64,000 nucleotides of DNA from Roseivirga pacifica (GCF_900111145.1 NZ_FOIR01000002.1:992001-1056000); one strand, 5' to 3'; positions 26,038-35,231 are shown, counted from the stretch's first letter. Made by a program: numbers and translations. The notes: generated by a model not told the origin, from the sequence alone.

Positions 26038-27411
26038 ATGGCCAAGATAGAAGCTAAGATACTGGTTGTTGACGATGATATTGATGTATTGAATACTGCG
26101 CGCATTTATTTAAAGCAGCAGTTTAGTTTGGTACAGATTGAAAACGACCCACAAAATATCCCCTTGCATTTTGAGCGCGATTCGTTCGATGTGGTGCTGC
26201 TCGATATGAACTTCCGCAAAGGAGAAAACGATGGTTCTGATGGGCTTTTTTGGCTCAACAAAATACTCGAAATAGACCCGAATGCTATCGTTATTTTAGT
26301 CACCGCTTATGGCGAATTCGACTTGGCTGTGCAGGCTATAAAAGCTGGCGGCACCGACTTTATTACCAAACCTTGGAAGAATGAAAAGCTATATGGCACC
26401 ATTACTTCTGCCCTACAACTGCGCAAAAGTAAGCTCGAAGTTGATAGGCTAAAAAACACGCAAAAAACGCTCGAAACGGACATTGACTCCAAATACGAAA
26501 ACTTTCTGGGCGATAGCCCTGCCATGCAGCAAGTTTTCTCGCTAATAGACAAAGTAGCACCAACCGATGCTACCGTTTTAATTTTGGGTGAGAACGGAAC
26601 GGGTAAAGAATTGGCCGCACGTGCTTTGCACAAAAGATCGAAGAGGGCCAATAAAGTGTTTATAAAAGTGGACCTTGGTTCCATTAGCGAAACACTTTTT
26701 GAAAGCGAATTATTCGGCCATGTAAAAGGCGCCTTTACCGATGCTAAGGAAGATAAACCGGGGCGTTTTGAGTTAGCCTCGGGCGGTACGCTTTTCTTGG
26801 ATGAAATTGGCAACCTATCCCTCCCACTTCAAGCCAAACTACTATCGGTGCTACAACAGCGAAAAGTAAGCAGAGTGGGTTCAAATAAAGAAATCCCAAT
26901 AGATATTCGTTTGGTTTGCGCCACCAATATGCCGCTTTACGAAATGGTAGACTCCGGTAAATTCAGGCAAGACTTACTGTATAGAATTAATACCGTAGAA
27001 CTGAACATGCCATCGCTTTCGGAGCGTACGGAGGACATAGAAATTTTGGCCGCGCACTTCATTAATGTATTTGGCAAAAAGTACAATAAGGACAAAGTGC
27101 GAATTGATGCGGCAACCATAGCTAAGCTGAAAAAGTACTCTTGGCCAGGTAATATTCGTGAGCTAGAACATGCGATAGAACGCGCCATCATTCTAGCCGA
27201 TGGCAACAAACTCAGCACGCAAGATTTCCTACTCAACACCTCTAAAGTAACCGAGTCGAGCGACAGTGAAATAATGAACCTGAGTGAGATGGAAAAACGA
27301 CTGATTTTGAAGGCTTTGGATAAGCACCAAGGCAACGTAACACGTGCCGCCAAGGAGCTCGGCATCGATCGACTGGCACTTTATAGAAGAATGCAGAAGT
27401 ACGGGCTGTGA
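26038..27411 (+). CDS. NtrC-family sigma-54-dependent response regulator
   Basis: The 457-residue product has a receiver domain (about 5-125; acidic VDDD at 11-14, phosphoacceptor Asp56 in VLLDMNF, Lys in ITKPWK), an AAA+ domain (about 150-385; Walker A GENGTGKE, sigma-54 contact loop GAFTDA, Walker B GGTLFLDEIG, arginine finger region FRQDLLYRIN) and a Fis-type helix-turn-helix (GNVTRAAKELGIDRLALYRR). The GAFTDA loop differs from GAFTGA at one position; I recall the D form as common in Bacteroidota. It is divergent from the permease row with the -24/-12 promoter and inverted repeat between them, and a histidine kinase gene follows. It probably activates the permease operon. Confidence 0.93.
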   Translation: MAKIEAKILVVDDDIDVLNTARIYLKQQFSLVQIENDPQNIPLHFERDSFDVVLLDMNFRKGENDGSDGLFWLNKILEIDPNAIVILVTAYGEFDLAVQAIKAGGTDFITKPWKNEKLYGTITSALQLRKSKLEVDRLKNTQKTLETDIDSKYENFLGDSPAMQQVFSLIDKVAPTDATVLILGENGTGKELAARALHKRSKRANKVFIKVDLGSISETLFESELFGHVKGAFTDAKEDKPGRFELASGGTLFLDEIGNLSLPLQAKLLSVLQQRKVSRVGSNKEIPIDIRLVCATNMPLYEMVDSGKFRQDLLYRINTVELNMPSLSERTEDIEILAAHFINVFGKKYNKDKVRIDAATIAKLKKYSWPGNIRELEHAIERAIILADGNKLSTQDFLLNTSKVTESSDSEIMNLSEMEKRLILKALDKHQGNVTRAAKELGIDRLALYRRMQKYGL

Positions 27412-27418
27412 GGGGTGA

Positions 27419-27746
27419 CGGAAGACCGAAGACGGCCTGCCTACACAAGTTGCGGCAGGTAAAAAGTCAGAAGACTAGAAGCTAAAACAGTGGCATCCCT
27501 TCAGGGATTAAGGGTGAGAAGACGGGAGACCGAAGACGGGAGTCGGGAGTCGGAAGTCGGGAGTTTTAACTAGGCTGGTTAATTAGCACTAGACAAAAGA
27601 ACTGAGAAAGAGCTGTCCCTTTAGGGATTAAGGGTAAAAAGCCGGAAGACCGAAGACGGCCTGCCTACACAAGTTGCGGCAGATAAAAAGCCAGAAGTCG
27701 GAGAAGCTAAAACAGTAGCATCCCTTCAGGGATTGAGGGTGAAAAG
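27419..27746. repeat. Two ~105-bp imperfect direct repeats in the activator-kinase spacer
   Basis: Copy one (27419-27525) and copy two (27643-27746) share GGAAGACCGAAGACGGCCTG, then CCTACACAAGTTGCGGCAG, then AGCTAAAACAGT, then GCATCCCTTCAGGGATT and AGGGTGA. The spacing is about 224 bp. A partial copy of the CCCTTTAGGGATTAAGGGT part lies at 27617-27635 and a degenerate one at 27769-27796. Between them are runs of the type GGGAGTCGGAAGTC. I see no gene in the 454-bp spacer. Confidence 0.75.
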
Positions 27747-27833
27747 ATGGAAAACAGAGAAACTAAAACAGTGGCATCTCTTTAGGAATGAGGGCTAGCA
27801 TTAGAAAAACAACAACAAACAAGTCGATTGTCA

Positions 27834-27860
27834 ATTGACCATTGACCATTGACCATTGAC
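27834..27860 (+). repeat. Heptamer tandem repeat (ATTGACC) before the kinase start
   Basis: Nearly four copies of ATTGACC (27834-27860) end 5 bases before the ATG at 27866. Change in copy number would alter the leader of the kinase gene. Similar heptamer runs occur as intergenic filler in this phylum, so a regulatory role is only a possibility. Confidence 0.8.
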
Positions 27861-27865
27861 AAAAC

Positions 27866-29218
27866 ATGGTATCAAAACGATTCGCAATTCTGGTAATTCT
27901 TCGCATCATTTTATTGGTGGTAACCATTACTGCCTTGGCCTTTATTTTCGCCAAAACAGAGCTATTTTTCAATCAGATCATCCTGCTGGGCATTATCGTT
28001 TTACAGGTAGCCGAACTTATCCGCTTTGTCACCTACACTAACCGCGAATTAGCCCGTCTGCTACTTGCCATTCGCTATGCCGACTTCTCCATTAGCTTTA
28101 AAGGCAAAAAGCATGGTAAATCCTTTGTAGAACTGCAAAATGCATTGGTTGAAATTGTAGAAGCCTTTAAAAAGGTAAGTGTTGAAAAAGAGGCTCAATT
28201 TAAGTTTTTACAGGTAATTGTAAACACTATGAGAATTGGTGTAGTGGCTGTAAAAGAAGAACACACCATTGAATTAATGAACCAAGAAGCCGAAGAAATT
28301 CTCGGTATAAAAAAGCCCAACTACCTTAAGCAGCTCAAACAGCTTTCTCCCCGTTTTGTGGCAGAAACAGAAGAAACAGGAGACAATGAACGCAAGTTGA
28401 TTGAATGGCAAAAGCAAGAGAAAAAGCTGCAACTCTCCATTCAGGTAAACCGACTAAAAATCTTAAACTACCGCTACTCTATCATCACTTTCCAAAACAT
28501 TAAAAGTGAGATTGAGCAGAAAGAAATTGAGGCCTGGCACAAGCTTATCCGCATACTTACGCACGAGATAATGAACTCTATTACACCAGTAACTTCTATG
28601 ACGGAAACGATGATCATGCTGCTAGAAGATCAAGGACAACCAAAGCATGCCGAGGCACTTGACGATGAAACACTGGAAGACCTACGTTTTAGCCTAAAAA
28701 CCATCCAAAAACGTAGCGAGGGTCTTTTACACTTTGTTGAAGACTACAGAAAACTTACCCGAATAAAGCATTTAGCACTCGAAACCGTAGAAGTGGAAGA
28801 CCTGCTTGGCTCAATGGAAATACTGATGAAAGCAGAACTGGAAAAAAACGGCATCCAGTTAACCATACAGTCTCAACCGGGGCTTAAAATTAAAATGGAC
28901 CGTAAGCTGATAGAGCAAATCTTGCTGAACCTGATCACCAACGCGCGCCATGCCTTGGCAAACCAGTCAGCACCACAGCTTACGCTAAAAGCATTCTCCA
29001 ACGCGAACACTAAGTTTATAGCGGTAACCGATAATGGCACCGGTATAGACCCGGCCAAAATGGATCAAATTTTCATCCCTTTCTACTCCACCAAAGCCGA
29101 AGGCTCTGGCATTGGGCTTAGCCTTTCCAAACAAATTATGAAAAAGCACAAAGGCGACCTTTCTGTAAAATCTACCTTGGGAGAAGGTGCCACATTTCAA
29201 TTGGAGTTTTTGAGGTGA
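27866..29218 (+). CDS. Membrane sensor histidine kinase (NtrB/NtrY-like)
   Basis: The 450-residue product has two N-terminal membrane helices (about 7-28 and 35-55) with almost no periplasmic loop, a cytoplasmic linker and PAS-like region (about 105-200; VVAVKEEHTIELMNQEAEEI), an H-box with His233 in ILTHEIMNSITP, and an ATPase domain (N-box LLNLITNARHAL, G1 DNGTGID, F-box FIPFYSTK, G2 GSGIGLSLSKQ). The short loop suggests that it senses a membrane or cytoplasmic signal. It follows the sigma-54 activator on the same strand, separated by a 454-bp repeat-filled gap, and is its obvious partner. Confidence 0.9.
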   Translation: MVSKRFAILVILRIILLVVTITALAFIFAKTELFFNQIILLGIIVLQVAELIRFVTYTNRELARLLLAIRYADFSISFKGKKHGKSFVELQNALVEIVEAFKKVSVEKEAQFKFLQVIVNTMRIGVVAVKEEHTIELMNQEAEEILGIKKPNYLKQLKQLSPRFVAETEETGDNERKLIEWQKQEKKLQLSIQVNRLKILNYRYSIITFQNIKSEIEQKEIEAWHKLIRILTHEIMNSITPVTSMTETMIMLLEDQGQPKHAEALDDETLEDLRFSLKTIQKRSEGLLHFVEDYRKLTRIKHLALETVEVEDLLGSMEILMKAELEKNGIQLTIQSQPGLKIKMDRKLIEQILLNLITNARHALANQSAPQLTLKAFSNANTKFIAVTDNGTGIDPAKMDQIFIPFYSTKAEGSGIGLSLSKQIMKKHKGDLSVKSTLGEGATFQLEFLR

Positions 29219-29295
29219 TAACTAGGTAATAGCCTCCAATTCGGTAGTGAGTTAATCAAAATGAAAATATGCGGAACGCTACAAAAATCGATACA

Positions 29296-29365
29296 ATATC
29301 AATTGTAAAAATTGGTTATTGAGGAGTTATTTAGGAAGTTCCATATATAAACGAGTTACAGCCCA
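29296..29365 (+). repeat. Spacer repeat A, copy 1
   Basis: About 70 bp before the gene at 29374 is related to 32693-32760. Shared text includes CAATTG, TTGGTTATTG, GGA-TTA-TT, CCAT and AACGAGTT followed by AGCC. Both copies are in the same orientation and lie upstream of a plus-strand gene. Confidence 0.65.
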
Positions 29366-29373
29366 TACGGAAT

Positions 29374-29955
29374 ATGAACAAAGAGCATCTCTTCAAACAT
29401 TCAATTTCCAAAAATCTCGATAAAACACTTATTGAATTGGGTTATTCAAGAACACGTGAATACAAGGGTCTTTTAGAATATCGCAACTCCAAAAACATTC
29501 TAAATTTTATCTTTGAATGGAATAGAGACTATAGTTTTTATTGTCAAATAGAATTTGCTGGTGAACAAACAGACTACCCTCTTTCAAGCGTGATAGAAAG
29601 ACTGAAAAACTCAACAGACACCAAGCCAGCTAAATTTGACACACAATTTGGAGAACGTGTAAACAAATGGACAAAAGAACTTAAAAATGATATACCAAAA
29701 TTGGGTATTCACCTTCTGACCAAATCTTCAGAAGTAATTTACAAACTCAAAAATGAAATTGAACAACAAAGCTTGGAATACAACCAACTACTCGAACTCG
29801 AGGCTCTAAAACGATCAGCCGATGAAGCATGGAACTCTAATAACTATCAGAACTACATGAATGCTGTCAACGGCAAACTAGGGCAACTGCCATTATCTTA
29901 TTCCAAGAAATTAGAAATTGCCAAGAAACAGATTATGAAGAATAACGGGCTGTAA
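29374..29955 (+). CDS. Hypothetical protein
   Basis: The product is 193 residues with no signal peptide, membrane segment or family that I recognise. The N-terminal half reads like an alpha/beta domain with aromatic strands (LLEYRNSKNILNFIFEWNRD, YSFYCQIEF); the C-terminal half is helical and charged with coiled-coil-like text (YKLKNEIEQQSLEYNQLLEL). It is more A+T-rich than the flanking kinase gene and is set in long non-coding spacers, which is consistent with accessory, possibly acquired DNA. The frame is full-length with a normal codon pattern, so I consider it real. Confidence 0.6.
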   Translation: MNKEHLFKHSISKNLDKTLIELGYSRTREYKGLLEYRNSKNILNFIFEWNRDYSFYCQIEFAGEQTDYPLSSVIERLKNSTDTKPAKFDTQFGERVNKWTKELKNDIPKLGIHLLTKSSEVIYKLKNEIEQQSLEYNQLLELEALKRSADEAWNSNNYQNYMNAVNGKLGQLPLSYSKKLEIAKKQIMKNNGL

Positions 29956-30234
29956 CAAAACCTAAAGTGCAGCACCTCATAAAGCTTCGGTTTTCAAAAG
30001 ACCATTTAATCTAAGCCTTACCGCAAAGCCTCGTGGAGAAGGCAACGGCTGTGTAAGTGTTGGCCAGAGGCCAATTTTAATTCTATATCACGCGGGCGTT
30101 CCCTCCTACTTCTGTACTTCCTCGGACTTTGCTATATTTCGTTACATTAAACAAAACACAAAAGCGGCAGCCGAACATTAGCCTGACCGTTGTGAAGAAT
30201 CACTGATGACGAATAATCCAATTTCAAAACACAA

Positions 30235-31092
30235 ATGAGAACTTTTTTATTATTGCTTTTAGTCATATTCTGCGACCACTATGCTAACTCCCAACAACCA
30301 GACTATAGCCCAAAATCTTTCCTAAATAATGGAGACACGGTAGAACTAGCTAACAAGATCAGACTTGCGCAAAACCAATCTGTCAGATTTATTTCTGCAA
30401 GAACTGAAGTAATGGATATTGATGATAATAAAACAACTCATGTAAAAGCTGAATTGGATTTGTTACTATGTATTGTAGGAGATTTCTCGAAGAAACTGAA
30501 GAATGGAAAGTACCAAACGTTTGTCTTTCTTCAACCACAAAAAATGCCAGTCAGAATCTGGGAACAAGATTATGTAAATGACACACTAAGTGGGAATTGG
30601 AAAACCTATAACATTGAAGGAAAACTAGTAAGTGAAGAAATGTACGAGGATAACAACTTGCAAGGCATCTCACGATTTTATCAAATAGATGGTAAAACTC
30701 CAATGTCAGACATCGAATATAGTAACAACAAAATCATTGAAAGAGAATATTCCGATTCTGGGGTACTACTACAAGAAAGGCCATATGTAAATGGGAAATT
30801 AAATGGAACTGGCACTCGCTATTATGAAGATGGAACTCTTATGGAAGAAGTAGATTTTACGAATAGTGAGTTTAATGGTCATTACAAATATTTCTATCCA
30901 AACGGAAAAATTTGGGTCGAGACCATATACAAAAACGGAAATCCATGGACCGTAATAGGCAATTATTTACCGACAGGCAAAGAGAGAGATGCCGGTACAT
31001 TAAAGAATGGTAACGGAACACTAATCTATTATTCTGAAAGTGGGGATGTAAATGAGGTTCACGAATACAAAGGAGGTATAAGAATAAAATGA
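30235..31092 (+). CDS. Secreted MORN-like (YwqK-type) repeat protein
   Basis: The product is 285 residues with a signal peptide (about 1-19, ending NSQ) and a series of about 22-residue repeats of the kind found in MORN_2/YwqK-family proteins: LSGNWKTYNIEGKLVSEEMY, LQGISRFYQIDGK, LNGTGTRYYEDGTLMEEVDF, FNGHYKYFYPNGKIWVETIY. Such repeats form a beta-hairpin ladder; the function in secreted Bacteroidota proteins is not established. A related gene follows at 31569. About 280 bp of non-coding sequence lies upstream. Confidence 0.75.
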   Translation: MRTFLLLLLVIFCDHYANSQQPDYSPKSFLNNGDTVELANKIRLAQNQSVRFISARTEVMDIDDNKTTHVKAELDLLLCIVGDFSKKLKNGKYQTFVFLQPQKMPVRIWEQDYVNDTLSGNWKTYNIEGKLVSEEMYEDNNLQGISRFYQIDGKTPMSDIEYSNNKIIEREYSDSGVLLQERPYVNGKLNGTGTRYYEDGTLMEEVDFTNSEFNGHYKYFYPNGKIWVETIYKNGNPWTVIGNYLPTGKERDAGTLKNGNGTLIYYSESGDVNEVHEYKGGIRIK

Positions 31093-31568
31093 AACTCCTC
31101 ACAACAAATACTATCATTCATAAGCTAACTAAGCTGTTTGCAAAGGCTAGTGTGATCAGATACATTTATAGAAATTTGAAAAGTCCCGCTTACGGATGAT
31201 AGCCAAAACGTTCCTACAGTTTCCACTCACCGGTCAATACAGAAAGACACCGTTTACCTGTATTTTAAGGTTCTAAGGATTCAATAAAAGTATAGAATTT
31301 TCGGAGCAGACCACTTCCCTACTTTAAGCGGTACAAGGGAAAGCGAAACACCGCTCACTTTTAAACTCCCTACCACCGATAGCCATGGAAATACTGGGAT
31401 GCTGAGGTTCAGTTCAACATGCTAAGGATTCTCAAACCGCTTAGCACTTTTCTATAAATTCAGCTCACCTAAAAATCAGGCAACCCCATACGCTAGTTAT
31501 GGTTGAGAAGCATACTAACTTTTATTTCACTATCATTACCCTAAATTCTATCACCATAAAACCTCATT
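31093..31568. other. Non-coding spacer carrying repeat B copy 1
   Basis: This 476-bp spacer has no supported gene. Its middle (31261-31330) is related to 34113-34180 downstream of the cytochrome gene: both read AATAAA, TATAGAAT or CATAGAAT, TTCGG, CCAC, TCCCTA, TTTTA or CTTTA in the same order. The remainder shows no structure that I can name. Confidence 0.55.
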
Positions 31569-32618
31569 GTGAAGTACCTGTATTTATTCACCCTAATTGC
31601 TTTCTTTTCTTTCTCACTTCAATCGCAGAGTGGAAACCTGACTACACAGGGCTATCAATTTCTAACTAGCATAGACAATTCATCTGTTATTGAGAGCATT
31701 CAGGAGAACCCAATCAGAAGTTTTACAATAGACTTCGGGCAGAGCTTTATCAGAAAGGTAACAGTAGATTTCAACCGTGCTTCAGGAGAACTTATCAACA
31801 GCTATTTAGTGCGATTCGAAGACCCTATGGCCAGGACTATCATTGAAGAATCTCTAAAAGACCCAATGAGCGTCAACTACATAAAACAAATGGATTATTT
31901 GAATGAAGATAGCAGCCTGAGCACTTCATTTATATATAACGCCATGGGGCTTAGCCAGTACATTACCATAGATGAAAAAGGAAATAAAACTATTAGAATT
32001 TTCGAGTCAGGAAATGCAACTGAAATCTTTCAAACCACTAATAGAAATGGTAAAGTAACAGATGAAAACGAGTTTAACGGCTACTCCAAAACTTACTACA
32101 ACACCAACGTATTTACAACAGGAAATAGTGAGCCCACCAAACAAACTGCCGCTGAAGGCGAGCGAGTTAACGGACTGAAAACCGGAACATGGAAGTTTTA
32201 CCATCCAAATGGACAATTTCAGAGTGAATGCACCTACTCAGAAGGTTTGACTAGTGACTATTGCAACGTTTATTTTGAGAATGGAGAGCTCTTCAATAAA
32301 GTTGATGTAAAACTGGGAGGAGAAGCGACCTCTACCTATTACTTTCCTTCTGGAAAGACAAATGCCACGTTTAAGATGACAGACTATGTCAACAATGGAG
32401 CCTCTGTGATATACCAGGAAAATGGAAACAAAGAGGCAGAGGGCCAGTACAAAAACGGCTTCAAAAATGGGCTCTGGAAATTTTATTCGGCCGATGGCGC
32501 TTTAGCAATTGAAATTGAACATGCAATGGACAAATACCACGGCACTCTGAAGTACTATTCCCCAGACGGCAAAGTGCTTGACACTGAAGAATACCTATAT
32601 GGCTACAGGGTGAAGTAA
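31569..32618 (+). CDS. Secreted MORN-like repeat protein
   Basis: The 349-residue product starts at GTG (MKYLYLFTLIAFFSFSLQSQ is a clean signal peptide, and no in-frame ATG lies nearby upstream). An N-terminal region of about 170 residues without clear family is followed by YwqK/MORN-type repeats: LKTGTWKFYHPNGQFQSECTY, TSDYCNVYFENGELFNKVDV, FKNGLWKFYSADGALAIEIE, YHGTLKYYSPDGKVLDTEEY. It is the second such protein in a row, although the two N-terminal parts do not obviously match. Spacers on both sides carry the repeats described for this region. Confidence 0.75.
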   Translation: MKYLYLFTLIAFFSFSLQSQSGNLTTQGYQFLTSIDNSSVIESIQENPIRSFTIDFGQSFIRKVTVDFNRASGELINSYLVRFEDPMARTIIEESLKDPMSVNYIKQMDYLNEDSSLSTSFIYNAMGLSQYITIDEKGNKTIRIFESGNATEIFQTTNRNGKVTDENEFNGYSKTYYNTNVFTTGNSEPTKQTAAEGERVNGLKTGTWKFYHPNGQFQSECTYSEGLTSDYCNVYFENGELFNKVDVKLGGEATSTYYFPSGKTNATFKMTDYVNNGASVIYQENGNKEAEGQYKNGFKNGLWKFYSADGALAIEIEHAMDKYHGTLKYYSPDGKVLDTEEYLYGYRVK

Positions 32619-32692
32619 TCGTAAAAACTAGCTCACTCATACTCTTTTTGCCCTTTTTTGGTATTCCTCACCCACAAACCATCTGCTCCGAA

Positions 32693-32760
32693 ATACAATT
32701 GCAAAGGTTGGTTATTGCGGAATTAATTGGAAAACCCCATTACAAACGAGTTGTAGCCAA
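32693..32760 (+). repeat. Spacer repeat A, copy 2
   Basis: Related to 29296-29365, with shared blocks CAATTG, TTGGTTATTG, AACGAGTT and AGCC in the same order and spacing. It lies 78 bp before the cytochrome c peroxidase start. Confidence 0.65.
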
Positions 32761-32837
32761 CTTAAGACAAGGGTGTAAATTAAACCTTTCGATAAAATAA
32801 AATTCTAACATCCAGTGTCTAAGCAGAAAACGGTACA

Positions 32838-34055
32838 ATGAAAAAAGTAATTGCAAGTGTGATAATCGGAGTTATGGTATTGATAGTCGCTTGTTCAAAA
32901 GACGACAACGGTACGATCGAACCAATTGACCCATTTGCTGAATTGAATTTGCCTGACCAATATTTCAATTATGCAAATATTCAACTCCCCAACCATTACA
33001 CAAGCAACGGATTCCCTTCACAATTTCAATTTCAGCAAGCAGCTACTGAATATGACAATACGCCAAGCGATAACCCGATAACTGATGCGGGAGCAACATT
33101 GGGAAGAGTACTTTTCTATGACAAAAAATTAAGTGCAAATGGAACAGTTTCTTGTGCTTCTTGCCACCAAGCTACACATGGATTTTCTGACCCGAAGATT
33201 TTAAGTGAAGGCTTTGATGGTGAACAAACAAGAAGGCACTCTATGGGAATAGTAAATGCTCGATTTTATGCCACTGGAAAATTCTTTTGGGACGAACGTG
33301 CCGAAACTTTAGAAGATCAAGTTTTAATGCCTTTTCAAGATGATGTAGAAATGGGGTTGACGCTTCAAGAATTAGAGAATATTGTGAGCAGTCAAACTTA
33401 CTATCCAACATTATTCGAAAACGCTTTTGGAGATAACTCAATTAACAGTAATAGAATTTCTAAAGCATTAGCCCAATTCATTAGAAGTATGGTTAGTACA
33501 ACTTCACGATACGACCAAGCTAGAAGTGAAGTATCTTCTCCTATTATGGATTTCCCAAGCTTTACAGCCCAAGAAAATCAAGGAAAAGAATTATTCTTTC
33601 TACCTAGAAGATTAACCAACGGGCTCAATGGAAATTGTGCCGCTTGCCACGTTTCAGAGGCATTTGTCGGTCCTATTCTAAGAAATCAAGGCAGAACAAC
33701 ATTTGCTACAATTAACGGACTTGATTCAAATTCAACAACAGATTTGGGCGTAAATGAAACAACAGGAAACCCTAATGACATTGGTAAATTTAAGGCACCT
33801 TCCTTAAGGAATATTGCGATTAGACCGCCCTATATGCACGATGGACGATTTGCCACTTTAGAAGATGTTATCAATCATTACAGTTCAGGCATTCAAAATC
33901 ATTCAAATTTGGCTTCGCCATTAGTCAATTCAAGTGGTCAAGTTGGACAATTCAACCTCACAGAGGTAGAAAAAAATGCTTTGATTGCCTTTCTTAATAC
34001 GTTAACAGACGACCAAATGCTTAACGATGAAAAATACAGCGACCCATTTAAATAA
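32838..34055 (+). CDS. Di-haem cytochrome c peroxidase family lipoprotein
   Basis: The product is 405 residues with a lipoprotein signal (VLIVAC, Cys19) and two c-type haem sites, CASCH at 106-110 and CAACH at 267-271. The phrases LGRVLFYDKKLSANGTVSC, SMGIVNARFYATGKFFWDER, FKAPSLRNIAIRPPYMHDGR and FATLEDVINHY are standard for the CcpA/MauG superfamily. It would reduce peroxide in the periplasm or, as in MauG relatives, modify another protein. No imelysin or MauG partner gene is adjacent. The gene is isolated by long spacers. Confidence 0.92.
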   Translation: MKKVIASVIIGVMVLIVACSKDDNGTIEPIDPFAELNLPDQYFNYANIQLPNHYTSNGFPSQFQFQQAATEYDNTPSDNPITDAGATLGRVLFYDKKLSANGTVSCASCHQATHGFSDPKILSEGFDGEQTRRHSMGIVNARFYATGKFFWDERAETLEDQVLMPFQDDVEMGLTLQELENIVSSQTYYPTLFENAFGDNSINSNRISKALAQFIRSMVSTTSRYDQARSEVSSPIMDFPSFTAQENQGKELFFLPRRLTNGLNGNCAACHVSEAFVGPILRNQGRTTFATINGLDSNSTTDLGVNETTGNPNDIGKFKAPSLRNIAIRPPYMHDGRFATLEDVINHYSSGIQNHSNLASPLVNSSGQVGQFNLTEVEKNALIAFLNTLTDDQMLNDEKYSDPFK

Positions 34056-34394
34056 AAAGCTGGTTACAAACAGTTTATCTTAACCAAAGTCCTCAGGGAT
34101 ACCTCTCGCCCCCATTTCAAGACTCTTACGGTTTAATAAAGCATAGAATCTTCGGCTCAGGCCACCTCCCTATTTTATTATCTTCTATCTTTATAGTCTG
34201 TTTTACTAATTCATATACTACCCAACTCTTCCAAATCTGGAGGAGATTCCTAATTGCTTGAGCGTCTCGCGTCATCAAGATTAGGACAATTACACCCTTT
34301 TATTTCATCATCATTTAATCAAAAGGATCGAATCTTTTGTCGACTCCCCTATTGCGTTTTGCCAATGCTTTACGTAATAGTTCAATTCATAAAC
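34056..34394. other. Non-coding spacer carrying repeat B copy 2
   Basis: This 339-bp gap contains the copy at 34113-34180 of the element also seen at 31261-31330. A TTG-initiated extension of the methyltransferase frame begins at 34254, but its translation shows no conserved start, so I treat it as non-coding. Confidence 0.5.
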
Positions 34395-35231
34395 ATGAAA
34401 AGTAAACAGCTAATAAGCAGCAACATAGATCTCTTTTATACCAAGGCATCGGAAGAAACCAGACTGAACAAAGGAATGGGAATATTCGAGTTTGAAAGAG
34501 TAAAACAACTAATACAAAGACATATAACCGAAGGCCGCTCTCTAACAATAATGGACATTGGCGGTGGAACAGGAAAATATGCGGAATGGCTAGCAAACAA
34601 TGGACATCGGGTGCACTTGATTGAGCCTGTACAGAAGCATCTACAGATCGCTCAAAACAGGGCAAACAAGTTGAAAAACAAATTCAGGGTGCATTGTGGC
34701 GAATCGCGAAAGCTGAATTTTAAGGCTAACTATGCTGACTTGGTTATTCTTCATGGCCCCCTTTATCATCTTCAAAACGAGCACGATAGAAACCAGACCA
34801 TTCAAGAAGCCAAAAGAGTATTGAAGAATAACGGAATCATTTTAGCCTTTGCCATCAACTATACAGCATCTACCTTGGTGGGGCTATTACATGGCTTAAT
34901 TCACAAAAGAGCATTCTTTGAAATGTGTGCGGAAGAACTGAGCAGTGGAATACACAATCCACCCGATGACTTTCCATGGCTTTTAGCCGAAGCATATTAT
35001 TACAATCCAGAACAATTGAAAACAGAGTTCGATAATCAAGGATTAAAGTACCTTAACACCTACGCAGTGGAAGGGTTGGCTTGGTTGGACAAAGATTTTT
35101 TCGCTAGCATGGCAGATGATGAGCGAAAAGACACCCTAATGAGGTTATTATCACTTACAGAAAACGATCCTCAACTATTAGCCTTTAGCCCACATATGAT
35201 GATAGCCACGCAAAAGCAACATTTCGGATAA
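34395..35231 (+). CDS. Class I SAM-dependent methyltransferase
   Basis: I use the ATG at 34395 (278 residues). The frame runs upstream to a TTG at 34254, but that part lacks family character and covers the spacer. The Rossmann fold motif I is ITIMDIGGGTGKYAEWL-like (TIMDIGGGTGKYAEWL, about 53-68), the acidic end of strand 2 is HLIEP, motif IV/post-I is ADLVILHGPLYHL, and EAKRVLKNNGIILAF is the usual beta-5 region. The substrate is not evident; small-molecule or ubiquinone-type methyltransferases have this plan. A bidirectional terminator follows. Confidence 0.82.
   Translation: MKSKQLISSNIDLFYTKASEETRLNKGMGIFEFERVKQLIQRHITEGRSLTIMDIGGGTGKYAEWLANNGHRVHLIEPVQKHLQIAQNRANKLKNKFRVHCGESRKLNFKANYADLVILHGPLYHLQNEHDRNQTIQEAKRVLKNNGIILAFAINYTASTLVGLLHGLIHKRAFFEMCAEELSSGIHNPPDDFPWLLAEAYYYNPEQLKTEFDNQGLKYLNTYAVEGLAWLDKDFFASMADDERKDTLMRLLSLTENDPQLLAFSPHMMIATQKQHFG

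Noticed and set aside
26741-26758. GAFTDA in place of GAFTGA as a sign of a sigma-54-independent activator
   Set aside because: The rest of the AAA+ domain is intact, a sigma-54 promoter is adjacent, and I recall this variant as ordinary in Bacteroidota.
27520-27580. CRISPR-like short repeats
   Set aside because: The GGGAGTCGGAAGTC text is a low-complexity run without regular spacers.
34254-34394. TTG-started extension of the methyltransferase
   Set aside because: The extra 47 residues show no fold character and cover spacer sequence; the ATG at 34395 gives a typical start.
29219-34394. Chromosomal integron array
   Set aside because: The spacers repeat, but I could not find paired GTTRRRY/RYYYAAC core sites or an integrase gene, so only a cassette-like description is given.
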